From the NCBI RefSeq assembly GCF_025548535.1, contig NZ_JAJLQW010000001.1, positions 496,001-560,000 of the forward strand: a stretch of DNA of 64,000 bases, given 5' to 3'. Below are positions 39,877 through 49,887 of the stretch, piece by piece. Source of the DNA: Undibacterium sp. Jales W-56 (GTDB lineage Bacteria > Pseudomonadota > Gammaproteobacteria > Burkholderiales > Burkholderiaceae_D). The first letter of the stretch is position 1; every line of letters starts with the position of its first letter. The notes beneath the pieces are model-generated. The model was not told the origin of the DNA. It made no database searches and saw only the letters and a program-made list of their open reading frames with translations. The translations under genes and the position numbers were made by a program.

Positions 39877-41043
39877 TTAGTCCCACGGCCCGGTCAGATC
39901 GAAGGCCATCCTCGCGCCGCCGCTGCTCTGCGAGCCGTTTACCACCAGCAGTTCACGCTGCGTCCCGTCGATGACGAAGCCCTGGTATTTCCACGGCTCC
40001 GGCGCGGGAATGGATTGCAGCGGGCACAGCAGGCCGGGCAGACGGCCGCGTAGCGACGGCCCGGTCTGTTCCTGAATCATCATCGGCATCACGTAGATAC
40101 CGTTGTCGGCAGGGTTCGGATAGGGAATGCCGGTGTAGCCCAACCCGGTGCCGCCGTTGGCTGCCGGTGCGCTGACCCAATGCGCATTGATGCGCCCACC
40201 CAATTGCGAGTAGCCGCGCGCAAGCCAGATGCCGGTGTTGCCGACGGCGGTGCCGACCGAATAGACGTAATCCGATACTTCGTTCGATGCCGGGTCGCCC
40301 CAGTTGTAGATGAGATCGTAGTAACCAGCGATCACCGTGCCGTAGGCGTCGCCAGCCTTGAAAGATGGGAAGTCACCGAAGAAATACGGCACGTAGCGGT
40401 TCGGATAGCTTTCGCTCCAGTTCACCGCCAGCCAGAAGCGCTTGCTGTCGCCCACCAGCACCCAAGGACGCGCCGTCGCGCTTTCGTTGTGCGCCTTGCG
40501 CCACCAAGTCTCGGACTTGCCCGTGCCATTGTCGATGTCGTTCAGCACCTCCCACATCTGCGCAAGCGCGGTGCGGGCTCCCCGGCCATAGTTGGCGTCA
40601 CCTGTGAGTGGTGTCTCATCAATGCGCAGGAACAGCCGATTGCCGGTCACGTCCTTGGCGCGGTAGACCGCCTTGTTCGCGCCGGAAAACGGCGACTCCC
40701 AATCCAGCGGTGCAACCTTGGCCGTGATGATGCCGGTCGCCGGTGTGGCCGGATCACCGGTCACATCGAACTGGAAGCTGTTGGTGGTGACATTGCGGAT
40801 GCGCTTTTCGCCGTTGTAGGCCGTCTCGTTCGCGCTGGCGATCAGCACAGTGTCGCTCTCACGAAAACCGTGCCCGGCATCCGCCGTGGCCGTGGCCACG
40901 TTCCCGACGCGCGTGATCGTGGTCAGCGTGCGCAGATTGAAGCCGTTGAGCAGGCACGCGTTGAGTACAGCGATCAGCGATCCGGCTTGGCCGGTGATCT
41001 GCGGTGCGCCGTTCTGGTTGGATTGGTACCACTTGATGGTCAT
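39877..41043 (-). CDS. Phage tail-tip-region protein, 388 residues
   Basis: A beta-rich protein starting MTIKWYQSNQNGAPQITGQA. It has a small domain with TTITRVGNVATATADAGHGF and SANETAYNGEKRIRNV, often seen in distal tail proteins. A long aromatic domain rich in Tyr, Trp and Asn follows, with the late segment GYTGIPYPNPADNGIYVMPM. I start at 41043 because the upstream extension of the frame is the antisense of the next gene. It may be an adhesin or a tip accessory protein; no clear family. Confidence 0.6.
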   Translation of the reverse strand: MTIKWYQSNQNGAPQITGQAGSLIAVLNACLLNGFNLRTLTTITRVGNVATATADAGHGFRESDTVLIASANETAYNGEKRIRNVTTNSFQFDVTGDPATPATGIITAKVAPLDWESPFSGANKAVYRAKDVTGNRLFLRIDETPLTGDANYGRGARTALAQMWEVLNDIDNGTGKSETWWRKAHNESATARPWVLVGDSKRFWLAVNWSESYPNRYVPYFFGDFPSFKAGDAYGTVIAGYYDLIYNWGDPASNEVSDYVYSVGTAVGNTGIWLARGYSQLGGRINAHWVSAPAANGGTGLGYTGIPYPNPADNGIYVMPMMIQEQTGPSLRGRLPGLLCPLQSIPAPEPWKYQGFVIDGTQRELLVVNGSQSSGGARMAFDLTGPWD

Positions 41044-41075
41044 TGAATAGCTCCTGGAGGTTGGTTGGCGGTCGC

Positions 41076-44000
41076 TTATCTGTCGATGTCGCCGCGAATC
41101 TGGATCTGAAAGGAATCGTTGGTCTGCGTCGCCGGGCCTTGCAACACGGTGCGCGCGACCCACACGGGAAAGTTGGCAGCCGCCGTGTTGAAGCGCAGCA
41201 CGTTGCCAGCGGCCCAACCCGAACCCCATCCTCCCGCCTTGAGCGTGAAGTACGGGGCGTGCGTCTCGGGGTTGGTTGGCGCGAGGTCGGCGGCGGTGTT
41301 GCCGATGGCGATCTGTCCGACCGATTCGCCGATCACCCGGAACTCGTTGGTGTTGGTGAAGATCAGCGCCCAGCGTTCCTCGATGGCCCCGCGATTACTC
41401 ACCGCCAGCGGATAGACCGTCTCGTTGTACTGAGCGATGGTGTTGGCACCGAGCCGAGAGTCTTTCCACTCGCCTGTCCAGGTCTGTTGTGCGAACAACG
41501 TGTGCGCGCGCGATTGCAGATCGCCGATGATCAGCGCCGAGGACACGCGCGATTCCTGCGCCGGGTAGTCGTGCGTCAGTGGTCGGGTCAGGGTTAGGAC
41601 ACCGTTGATCTGGGTGTCGGAGATCAAGCCCATGTCTTCGACGCGATGCTCGGCGCGCAGCGGCTCAATGAATCCGGCGATGTTCAGCGGCGTCTTGAGC
41701 GTGATGATGCCTGCGTCAAGATTGACGGTGTAACGGTCGGCGGGCACCAGCTTGCCTTCGGCATCGAGAACGCGTAGCGAGGACAGCCGCACGCGCCCGA
41801 CGTCCAAGGTATAGCCCGCCGTGACGTTGTTAGGGAACGGTGTGCTTGCGGTGTGATGCACGACGGCCACGTCACCCGGACGGTAGATCGGCACTTGTCC
41901 GTCAAGCGGCAGACGCACCGGGTCGAGGCCCAGCACATCGGCGGACAGCGGCAGGTAGGTGTAGGCCACCGCATTGAAACGGATGGTGTCGGCCAACACC
42001 GGCTGCGGCTTGAAGATCTGCCCGTTATTGACCGCATCTGCGCTGTACCAGACTTGGGTTTCGTTCCCTTGGGCAGTCACGTAACGTCCGAAACGCACGC
42101 GCACCACGCCGGTCTGATAGTCGACGTTGCCGATCATCCCGCTGGTGATGATCGTGCCGTCAGAGTTCGCGGTCGCGGAGATCTGGCCACCGGTGAGCGG
42201 TGTCGCTCGAATTTGCAAACTACTCGGCCTCACCGGTGCGGCAGGAACACGGAAGGTGACCTCATCGACCGGCTGGCCACCGAGCTCGGTGAGCAGCGAC
42301 AGCATCGATACGGCGTTGGCCGAACCCGGCTGCCACACCGTCAGCAACGCGCGGCCGGAGGCGTAGTCGATGGTGCCTGCCTGCGTCCCTGCGCCGGTAT
42401 TGGCGTTGATGTCGGTCACCAGATTGCCGAGCCGGTCGATGTAGACCTTGCTGCCCAGCGCGAACCGGATGCTGCCGGGCACGATGCGCTCAGCGTAGCG
42501 ATCGGTCAGATCGAGTTCAAGCTGGCTGAGGGTGACAGTTTCAGTTGCGCTGTTGGGTGTGTCGACTGCGCGGTACCTCACTTTCACATAGCCCGATTCG
42601 TCATACGGCATCAGGGCACCTGCAGGGATGTATTCCCAATGGTCGAACAGATAGCGGTAAGTCCGGGTGATGGTCGTACCTTGTGCCGTGACGGTGCGCG
42701 CTTCTCCAAGCAGCTTGTTGACATACACCGGCTTGGGGATCAGCACCGTTGCCTCGGGGCGAAAGGTGATCGCGCCTGTGACGTAGTCGATGGTGCCAGC
42801 CAGCGCACCGTCGAAGCTGCCACTTGCCGCATTGGGGCCGCTGGCTTGATCACGCACGATCTTGATCGGGTCGATGCGGCGGCCCGGTGCTGGGATGAAC
42901 TCTACGGTGGTCGAATACTTGGCCTCGTAATCCTCGATCAGCAGATTGAATTCGAGCTCGACCGTGTTCGGCCGGATGTCGGTTTGCGGCAGCGTCACGC
43001 TGATGGTGCCGTCACCGCCACGCAGCGGATGCGGGAAATTCACCTCCTGCGGCGGCCCCCACTCGTAGTCGATGGAGAATGATGCACCGCCTGCGGGCAG
43101 CGCGTTGGGCCGGAACACCAGTTCGCCGCGTGCGTAGCGCACCGTGCCTACAGCGTCGCCGCTGATCACGCCGTGTCCGTTGTCGATAGCCAGCCGGTTG
43201 TTGCTGCCGTCCGTCCAAGAAATCAGCACCGATCCCGGCACGATGCCCGGATGCTCGACGGTGTGGCGAACGGTCGGCGGCGTAACTGGCGCAGTGACGC
43301 GATTGAAATAGCTCGCGCCGGTACCCCAGGCGAACAGGATCGCCGTGCTGGCATCGGGCAGCGCGCCGGTGGTCAGGATGATCGACCCGGTCACATAGTC
43401 CAGCGTCGCCGCGCCGAATGACGAGTCGGTGCCACGGATCGCGCCGTCGCCCCGGTCGCGCAAGTCGTACCACTTGCCCTGCGCCATGAACGACACGATC
43501 AGCGCCCCCGGCTTGGGCGGTGGCGAGAGCGTGATGGTGTAGGCGTAGCCACGGTTCTCTTGCGAGATGGCAATCGCCGCCGTGTCCGCCACCCGGATCG
43601 GCGCACCTGCAGGCCGGAAGCTCACCTGAAACCCACCGGAGAACCCCGGCGTTCCATCCTTGAACGCGATCAGTCCTCGCGCGTAGTCCACGGTGCCGAT
43701 CACGTTGGTGCCGGATTTCAGCTCGCCAGCGACATCGACAAACTCGTAGCCTGCGCCGTTGATGCGCAAACTGCCGGGTACGCAGCCGTTACCCAGATAC
43801 AGGTTCTTGCCGCTGCTGACTTGGCCGGAAGTGGTGTAGGTCAGTACGCCATTGCCGCTCTCCAGCAGGGGCACGGTTTGACCGGCAGCGGTCAGATCGA
43901 CCAGCGGCGTTTCCGACTGCGCCGATGGCACCAACTGGCCGAACAGGCTGGGCACCTGCACGCGCACGTCCCCGACCTGCGTGTCGATCACCGTCGGCGC

Positions 44001-44708
44001 GATGCCGTAATACACGGCGGCATTGGCAATCACGGAGTCGCGCACGACCGCCTTGGTTGAGATGTCGTCGCGGCTCGATGGCGGCGGCCCTTCAAAGTCG
44101 TAGCGCAGCGGATCAGAGATTTCGCAGGTGGCCACCACGCCGGTGAATTTGATGGTGCCGCTGCCATCGTTGACCGTGAACTCGCGCTCGACCGTCGTGA
44201 TACGCGTGATGCGCACGTACTGCTCGTACTCGGTCGGCTTGGTTTCGTCTTGCACCAGTACCAGCGCTTGCCCCACACGCGGCAGCGGGTCGGCAAGTTT
44301 CAGCAGCAGTGCGATGGCGCGCTGACCGGTAAGCTGGCGCTCCAGCAACTGGCCCGGCCATTTCACGCCACGCGCCAGATAGCGTTCGACCCGATCCTTG
44401 GCGGCGTCGCGCCGGTCAGTCCAGGACTTGGTCGTGAACAGCGTGACCGAGACCCGAGGGTCATCCGGTGCGTCGGCGATGATCGCGTGCGCCCCGTAGT
44501 ACGAGTCGGTCGAATCGGTGAGCACGCCGACATAAGACTTGCGCAGCGACACGCGCCCGTAGGTGCGGTCGAGTTCCGAGATGTCGGGGAACAGGTTGTT
44601 CGACTGCCCGTCGACGACGACGTGGCCGGTCATGCGGCCCCCACCATCAGGCGTATCGAGCAGGCGTTCGGAGGCGAGCAGCTTCACGTCGCCGGAAAGA
44701 ATAGGCAT
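41076..44708 (-). CDS. Large phage tail protein with repeated beta units, 1210 residues
   Basis: A very long protein with at least seven degenerate units of pattern G-T-x-D-Y-x-x-G-x-I, for example GTVDYARGLIAFKDG, ATLDYVTGSIILTTG, GTVRYARGELVFRPN, GTIDYVTGAITFRPEA, GTIDYASGRALL and GNVDYQTGVVRV. The units are separated by beta-sandwich-like spacers, which suggests an elongated fibre-like structure. The first 180 residues look like a separate attachment domain. Position between the tape measure and the tip genes suggests the central tail-tip or fibre protein. Host-recognition role is inferred. Confidence 0.65.
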   Translation of the reverse strand: MPILSGDVKLLASERLLDTPDGGGRMTGHVVVDGQSNNLFPDISELDRTYGRVSLRKSYVGVLTDSTDSYYGAHAIIADAPDDPRVSVTLFTTKSWTDRRDAAKDRVERYLARGVKWPGQLLERQLTGQRAIALLLKLADPLPRVGQALVLVQDETKPTEYEQYVRITRITTVEREFTVNDGSGTIKFTGVVATCEISDPLRYDFEGPPPSSRDDISTKAVVRDSVIANAAVYYGIAPTVIDTQVGDVRVQVPSLFGQLVPSAQSETPLVDLTAAGQTVPLLESGNGVLTYTTSGQVSSGKNLYLGNGCVPGSLRINGAGYEFVDVAGELKSGTNVIGTVDYARGLIAFKDGTPGFSGGFQVSFRPAGAPIRVADTAAIAISQENRGYAYTITLSPPPKPGALIVSFMAQGKWYDLRDRGDGAIRGTDSSFGAATLDYVTGSIILTTGALPDASTAILFAWGTGASYFNRVTAPVTPPTVRHTVEHPGIVPGSVLISWTDGSNNRLAIDNGHGVISGDAVGTVRYARGELVFRPNALPAGGASFSIDYEWGPPQEVNFPHPLRGGDGTISVTLPQTDIRPNTVELEFNLLIEDYEAKYSTTVEFIPAPGRRIDPIKIVRDQASGPNAASGSFDGALAGTIDYVTGAITFRPEATVLIPKPVYVNKLLGEARTVTAQGTTITRTYRYLFDHWEYIPAGALMPYDESGYVKVRYRAVDTPNSATETVTLSQLELDLTDRYAERIVPGSIRFALGSKVYIDRLGNLVTDINANTGAGTQAGTIDYASGRALLTVWQPGSANAVSMLSLLTELGGQPVDEVTFRVPAAPVRPSSLQIRATPLTGGQISATANSDGTIITSGMIGNVDYQTGVVRVRFGRYVTAQGNETQVWYSADAVNNGQIFKPQPVLADTIRFNAVAYTYLPLSADVLGLDPVRLPLDGQVPIYRPGDVAVVHHTASTPFPNNVTAGYTLDVGRVRLSSLRVLDAEGKLVPADRYTVNLDAGIITLKTPLNIAGFIEPLRAEHRVEDMGLISDTQINGVLTLTRPLTHDYPAQESRVSSALIIGDLQSRAHTLFAQQTWTGEWKDSRLGANTIAQYNETVYPLAVSNRGAIEERWALIFTNTNEFRVIGESVGQIAIGNTAADLAPTNPETHAPYFTLKAGGWGSGWAAGNVLRFNTAAANFPVWVARTVLQGPATQTNDSFQIQIRGDIDR

Positions 44709-45104
44709 TCAGATTTCCATCAGTCGGAGGGTTAATCGGTAGAAATCGTTGTTGTGCCGCGCCGGGAAACCCGTCACCGGCTCGGCCTCGATGGCTGTCT
44801 CGTGATGGCGAAATGCCACGGTGAAGACGCGACCATCGGTGAGCGTCAGTTCGAACTGGCGGCTCGGAAGGGCAGCCCAGCCATACAGTGCGTTCACTGT
44901 CTCGCGGGTGACCCATGCCATGTCGGCGCTGCCCACCAGCGTCAGCGGTCGCCCCTTCTGGCGGGCGGCAGACTCGACCAGCAGCGCGCCGGTCAGCAGG
45001 TAGGAAACCGCCGCCACAGCAGGCGTCCACGCATGTTCGTCAGACCAAAGGAGGTCATCGGGCAGCGCCACAAGAGCGCTGTCCGCAAGGTTTTTCAATT
45101 GCAT
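44709..45104 (-). CDS. Phage tail-region protein, 131 residues
   Basis: A small mixed alpha/beta protein (LPDDLLWSDEHAWTPAVAAV, RQFELTLTDGRVFTVAFRH) between the tape measure and the 1210-residue protein. Its place matches distal-tail or tail-completion proteins of siphophages. No family recognised. Confidence 0.65.
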   Translation of the reverse strand: MQLKNLADSALVALPDDLLWSDEHAWTPAVAAVSYLLTGALLVESAARQKGRPLTLVGSADMAWVTRETVNALYGWAALPSRQFELTLTDGRVFTVAFRHHETAIEAEPVTGFPARHNNDFYRLTLRLMEI

Positions 45105-45127
45105 AAGGGATCACAAAGCCCGGCTCA

Positions 45128-48100
45128 TTAGGAACGAGCCTTGGCTTCCTTCAAGAGTTCAAGCAGCCGCGACTCATCGCGGGCATCCACGGTGGCCACC
45201 ACCTTGCGCTCGCCCGAGGCGAGTTCCACCCGGATCGTGCGGCTGGGGGCGGCTCCCTCTGTTGCCAAGGCAGGTGTTGGCATTCGCATGGATGCAGCGA
45301 TGCTTTCCATCACGATGCTGCCGAGATCGGCAGTCGGCAGATTTTTGACAGCGCGTGATGCGCGCGCAGCCATTCCCGCCATTGGCCGCACGATGCCGCC
45401 CGTGGCGAAACCTTGCACCTTCTGGGCGAGCGCCTGCGCAGGTATCGACAGGTTGTTGATCGCTTCGAAGAAACCCGCGCCGTGACGGTCGACAGCCTGC
45501 TTGTTCACGACATATTCACCGGGGGTGAGCATCGCCGGGACACTGTCCGACTTGGCCACGCCACCACGCCGGTAGAACGCACCCTGGTTCTGCTCCATGT
45601 AATCGATCAGATCGCGCTCCAGGTCTTTACCCCAGAGCAGCGGCTGAGCCATCGCCTGCCGCCACGTCTGCTTCATCTGTTCCAGTTCCTGACGCTCGTT
45701 GCCTGTGAGGGTCTTGCGGTTGATGAATTTCTCGATGGCATTGCGATCCTGCTGCGCTTGTTTGCCGTAGCTGTCCATCGTTTTCGAGCGCATATCCAGG
45801 CTGACCGAGGCACCGTAATTCCATTGCAACCACGAGGTGTAGTCGTTCATCCCTTGCAGACCAAGCTCGATCATCTTCTGCACTTCCACCGCTTCGCGGT
45901 TGCGCTTAGAGGCATCGCCATCGGCGCTGCCGAGTACCTTGTTTTTGCCGAAGGACAGCACCGCGCCGCCGGTGGCGAATTTCGCCACGCCGTTCGCCAG
46001 TTTCGAGAGCGCACCGCTGCCGTACTTCTGCACCGCAGCCTTGCGCAGAACGAAGGCTCCGGCATCCAGCGTGCGCGGCACCGTGTCGTTATGACCGGAG
46101 CCGGGCACCGAACCACCATTCATTCGTGGGAACGCCGGTGCGACCGCGCCACCGTCTGCAAATTTCCGCACGCCTGCACCGACCAGACCGCCTGTCGCGT
46201 TTGCCTCGACCTTGCGCACATGAATGATGTGTTCCGAGTGCGTGGTCACGCCATTTAACGACATCACTTCCGAGCGCGCAGCACCGGCATTGGTGTTGAC
46301 TTGATGCTTTGATTCCGTCTGGATGCGATCCAACGCCTTGAGTTGGCCTTCGACATTGGTGATCGCTGCCTGCGCTTTTTCGGTGGCGATCTTCAATTCG
46401 AATTCCGAGGTTTCCTTGGCATAGGCATTGAGTTTGTCGAGTGCAGCCTTGGCCTTGGATACGTCGGCATCGACCGGCAGCGTTTTCCCTTCCTTGAGTA
46501 GCTGCTCATACTCTTGCAGCTTCTTTTGCGCCTGCTCCAGATCGGCCTTGATCACCATCAGACGCTCTTTCTCTGCGAGCGCTTTGTCGAGATCGACGAT
46601 GGCTTTATCGAAGCGAGTGGTATCGGCGTCGATGGTGACCTTCAGGCCATCTTTCAATTTGGCCGTGATCTGGTCGATCTGGGTTTCGGTCTGTGTGAGC
46701 GTTTGCTTGATCTCGTCGCGGGCCGACACCGCAGCCTGCGCTGCCTTCTGGTGCGCCTTGGCTTCGGCATCAAGACTCTGGTTCAGAATTTCCTGCGAGT
46801 CGCGGATGTTCTGGATCGCGCGATTGACACCTTCTTTGCCTTGCGCGATCTGGGCATCGGCGTCCTTGGTTTTCTGGGCCAGTTCGGCGCGCAGTTGCTC
46901 GGCCTGACGCATCAGGGCATCAGCCTGTGCATACTCCTGTTTGCGGTAAGCCTCGCGCGATTGCGCTTCCAGTTGCGTGACTTGGGAGACGCCCTGTTCG
47001 GCCTGCTTGCGGGCCTCCTCAGCACGTTTGGCCTCACTGGTCTGCGCGCTGGCCACCTGTGCTGCCAGATCCATCGCCTTCTGCGCCAGTTGCCGCGCGT
47101 GCTCGAATTCGCCCTGTGCCAAGGCTTCGCGCGCCTTCTCCTGCATCTCCGCGATCTGGCGCTTGCGATCCTCGGTGGCTTCGAAATCGGATAGCCCAGC
47201 CCGACGGATTTCGCGGATGCGCTCCTCCGTGGACATCGAGAGCTGGCGCTTCTCTTCCTCGATACGCTTGATCTCGGCTAGATGGCGGTTGGCCTCGGCA
47301 TTGAGCGCATCGATGTGCTGGCGGTACTCGGCCAGCGACTGTGTGAGCGTCTGGCGCTTGGTGGCGAGAATCTCGTTCTCGACGCGCTGCACGTTGGCGC
47401 GCCGCTCCTCCTCAGTCTGACCTTGGTGACGAGCCGCCTCGATCCGTGCCTTGGACTCGTCGTCGATCAGTTTCAGTGTGTCGGTGGTAGCCTGCCGACG
47501 CAGCGTGGTCTGCTGGGTCAGCGCCTCGGTCAGCAGTTGCGTCGATTTGGTGATCAGCGCGGCTTCCGACTGCTTGGAAGTTTCGAGTGCCGACTGCTCC
47601 TGCTGGTAGCGCGCCTTGACGGCTTCGATCTGCCTTTGGAGATTCGCCTCGACGATGGAGGTCAGCCCTTTGTAGGCCTCGGCCATCTTTGCGGTGGCGT
47701 CATTCACCGTCTGGTTGGCCTTGCCGACCGCTTGTTCGACTTCACCGAGCCGCGATTTCAGTTTTTCCAGTGCGCCGTGAAGCGCCTCGATGCCGCGACC
47801 GACCGCTTCCTGCGTGCCTTGGCGCACGGCCTCTAACCGTTTCGCAATCTCTTCGGCAGCGCTGGCGGCTGTGTTCATTGCGCCCTTGGCGGCCTCCGAT
47901 CCCTTGCTGGCGTCGGCGTACATCTCCTTGAAGATCTGGTTCATTTCCACCAACCGCGCCTGATGGCGTTTAATGGCTTCGGCGATGGTGTCGGAGGTGA
48001 ACACCGCAGCGAACACTTCCCATTGGAAGCGCAAGTGCTCGATGCCGTTCATCAGCACCTGCACCATGAAGATGCCCGCCTTGCGCACGATCTCGAATTT

Positions 48101-49237
48101 TTCCGAGAGCCACGTTCCGATTTCCCATCCGACCAGTAAGGCACCCAGCACTACAAAGGCGGTCTTGAGCACACCGATGCTGACCACGGCGGCCGATACC
48201 GACAGGTTGGCCGTTGCCCATGCCGCTGCGGTGGCACTGGCGGCCGTCGTCGCTGCTGCGCCTAGCGTCTGCCACGCGGTGATCAGCGCCGGGATCAGTC
48301 GATAGGCCAGCACCGCCAAGCCCACTTCGGCAATGCGCTTTAACCACTGCATCACCGTGTCGAGGTTTTTAGCGAGCCACGTCAATGCGTCGGCCAGCTT
48401 TTTGGTAAGCCCGGTCGATTCATCGACCTTGTTGACCCATTGTCCGAAGGCGTTCCTCAGCCGTTCGAAAGCCTGGCTTACGGTCTGAGGCAGTTGCGTG
48501 TACTCAGCGGCGAGCTTGTCCTTCTGCGACAGCAGCGCGTTGACCACCACGTCGGCGGTCAGCCGACCTTCCTCGGCGAGCTTGCGCAGCCGCCCGATGG
48601 GGACGTTCAGGCCGTCGGCCAGTGCCTTCGCCAGACGCGGGCTGTTCTCGACGACGGAGTTGAATTCCTCGCCGCGCAGCACACCGGAGGCGAGCGCCTG
48701 CCCGAACTGCAGCAGTGACGATTGCGCCTCGGTCGCCGATGCGCCTGAGATGCGCAGCGCCTGCGAGATGCTCTCGGTGATGGTGAGCGCGTCCTTCTGT
48801 TCGCCACCCAGCATTCGTACTGCCTGCTGAAGCTTGCCGTAGAGAATCGCCGTCTCCTGGATCGGTACGCCGATACGCTGGGCGATCTCGAACAACTCTT
48901 TCTGTGCGGTCGCAAACTCGCGCTGACCTGCCGTGGCGAGCTTCAGGCGCGCAGCCATCATGTTCCACGCGTCCGCAATCTGGACGATCTCCAGCACCTT
49001 GTCACCGGCCCAGTCGATTGTGAGGAACGCGAGCAACTGCGTTCTGGCGGTCGATATCTGATCACCAAATGCGGATACACCGGCCTTGACCTCCGCTATC
49101 CCGGCAGCGGCCTCGGTTCCAGCAGTTTTGGCTGAAGACGACAACTCGCCAAGGCTGCGTTCGGCAGACGTGATGGCGCGTTTAAGACCTTCGTCGGCTC
49201 CTTCCAGTGCGACGAGGATCGAGATTCGCTTCGCCAT
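45128..49237 (-). CDS. Tail tape measure protein
   Basis: At 1369 residues this is the longest gene of the phage; tape measure length sets tail length. The tape-measure N-terminal domain is near 70-270 (AQRIGVPIQETAILYGKLQQ, GEEFNSVVENSPRLAKALAD). Hydrophobic segments follow near 305-375, then several hundred residues of Lys/Glu/Ala/Gln coiled coil (about 430-1000). The C-terminal part has Gly-rich segments (GGLVGAGVRKFADGGAVAP, repeated as FATGGAV and GFATGGIVRP) and DSVPAMLTPGEYVVNKQAV, a typical tape-measure tail. It follows a small DUF6441-type gene by 2 bp. Confidence 0.92.
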   Translation of the reverse strand: MAKRISILVALEGADEGLKRAITSAERSLGELSSSAKTAGTEAAAGIAEVKAGVSAFGDQISTARTQLLAFLTIDWAGDKVLEIVQIADAWNMMAARLKLATAGQREFATAQKELFEIAQRIGVPIQETAILYGKLQQAVRMLGGEQKDALTITESISQALRISGASATEAQSSLLQFGQALASGVLRGEEFNSVVENSPRLAKALADGLNVPIGRLRKLAEEGRLTADVVVNALLSQKDKLAAEYTQLPQTVSQAFERLRNAFGQWVNKVDESTGLTKKLADALTWLAKNLDTVMQWLKRIAEVGLAVLAYRLIPALITAWQTLGAAATTAASATAAAWATANLSVSAAVVSIGVLKTAFVVLGALLVGWEIGTWLSEKFEIVRKAGIFMVQVLMNGIEHLRFQWEVFAAVFTSDTIAEAIKRHQARLVEMNQIFKEMYADASKGSEAAKGAMNTAASAAEEIAKRLEAVRQGTQEAVGRGIEALHGALEKLKSRLGEVEQAVGKANQTVNDATAKMAEAYKGLTSIVEANLQRQIEAVKARYQQEQSALETSKQSEAALITKSTQLLTEALTQQTTLRRQATTDTLKLIDDESKARIEAARHQGQTEEERRANVQRVENEILATKRQTLTQSLAEYRQHIDALNAEANRHLAEIKRIEEEKRQLSMSTEERIREIRRAGLSDFEATEDRKRQIAEMQEKAREALAQGEFEHARQLAQKAMDLAAQVASAQTSEAKRAEEARKQAEQGVSQVTQLEAQSREAYRKQEYAQADALMRQAEQLRAELAQKTKDADAQIAQGKEGVNRAIQNIRDSQEILNQSLDAEAKAHQKAAQAAVSARDEIKQTLTQTETQIDQITAKLKDGLKVTIDADTTRFDKAIVDLDKALAEKERLMVIKADLEQAQKKLQEYEQLLKEGKTLPVDADVSKAKAALDKLNAYAKETSEFELKIATEKAQAAITNVEGQLKALDRIQTESKHQVNTNAGAARSEVMSLNGVTTHSEHIIHVRKVEANATGGLVGAGVRKFADGGAVAPAFPRMNGGSVPGSGHNDTVPRTLDAGAFVLRKAAVQKYGSGALSKLANGVAKFATGGAVLSFGKNKVLGSADGDASKRNREAVEVQKMIELGLQGMNDYTSWLQWNYGASVSLDMRSKTMDSYGKQAQQDRNAIEKFINRKTLTGNERQELEQMKQTWRQAMAQPLLWGKDLERDLIDYMEQNQGAFYRRGGVAKSDSVPAMLTPGEYVVNKQAVDRHGAGFFEAINNLSIPAQALAQKVQGFATGGIVRPMAGMAARASRAVKNLPTADLGSIVMESIAASMRMPTPALATEGAAPSRTIRVELASGERKVVATVDARDESRLLELLKEAKARS

Positions 49238-49239
49238 TT

Positions 49240-49887
49240 TTAGTTATCCACCATGCCGATTTTGTTTTCGATGGCAGCGGCGAGGCGCGGAATGCGACCC
49301 GCGACCAGCCGCTCAATGTCGAGCCGTTTCTTGAGAACCACTTTGGGCACCAGTACCGCAATGGGAATATCGGCCCCGCGCTTGATGCGTTTGATGCCGT
49401 CGGCCTTGCGGTAGCGGCGCTTGAAGCCCGCGAGAGGCCGGGCGTGTTCCTTGATGTTCTCGGCCATCAGCACGATGTTTCCTTTGGCGTTCTTGATGAA
49501 GTAGGCATTGCCGCCGCGCATGAGCTCGGCGACCTGGGCTTTGAAGCGCTTGCGTCCAACCCGTCCGTGCAGCGGGATCAGCATTCGTCCACCGATCATT
49601 CCGCCCCTCTCGTGCATTCCCGACCAAGGGATACGTGAGCCAACGTAGAGCGCAGGCAGTCGTGTCGGGTCTTTGTCCAGCACCTTGGCCGAGAAGCCTT
49701 TGAGGAAGGATTTCTTGACCACGGCCATCTGGCCCGCGACGTGGCTGCGGACTTCCTGCTTGATCTCGGCCGCCTCGCTCGCAATGGCACGCGCGACCGC
49801 TTTCTTTACCTTGTCCCGGAACTCGCCGCCCCAACGGCGCAGTTGCGCTTGCGCGGCGGCACTATCGATTCGGATGGTGACTTTCAT
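49240..49887 (-). CDS. DUF6441-like phage tail protein
   Basis: A 215-residue basic protein (KVTIRIDSAAAQAQLRRWGG, MHERGGMIGGRMLIPLHGRV) of the DUF6441 type found next to tape measure genes in lambda-like prophages. Its high Lys/Arg content is notable. Its start ATG overlaps the stop of the frameshifted chaperone (ATGA), so it is translated with it. Role in tail assembly is assumed from position. Confidence 0.7.
   Translation of the reverse strand: MKVTIRIDSAAAQAQLRRWGGEFRDKVKKAVARAIASEAAEIKQEVRSHVAGQMAVVKKSFLKGFSAKVLDKDPTRLPALYVGSRIPWSGMHERGGMIGGRMLIPLHGRVGRKRFKAQVAELMRGGNAYFIKNAKGNIVLMAENIKEHARPLAGFKRRYRKADGIKRIKRGADIPIAVLVPKVVLKKRLDIERLVAGRIPRLAAAIENKIGMVDN

Noticed and set aside
41853-43082. 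409-codon + strand frame opposite the large tail protein
   Set aside because: Antisense shadow; the - strand frame has repeated structured units and continues uninterrupted for 1210 codons.
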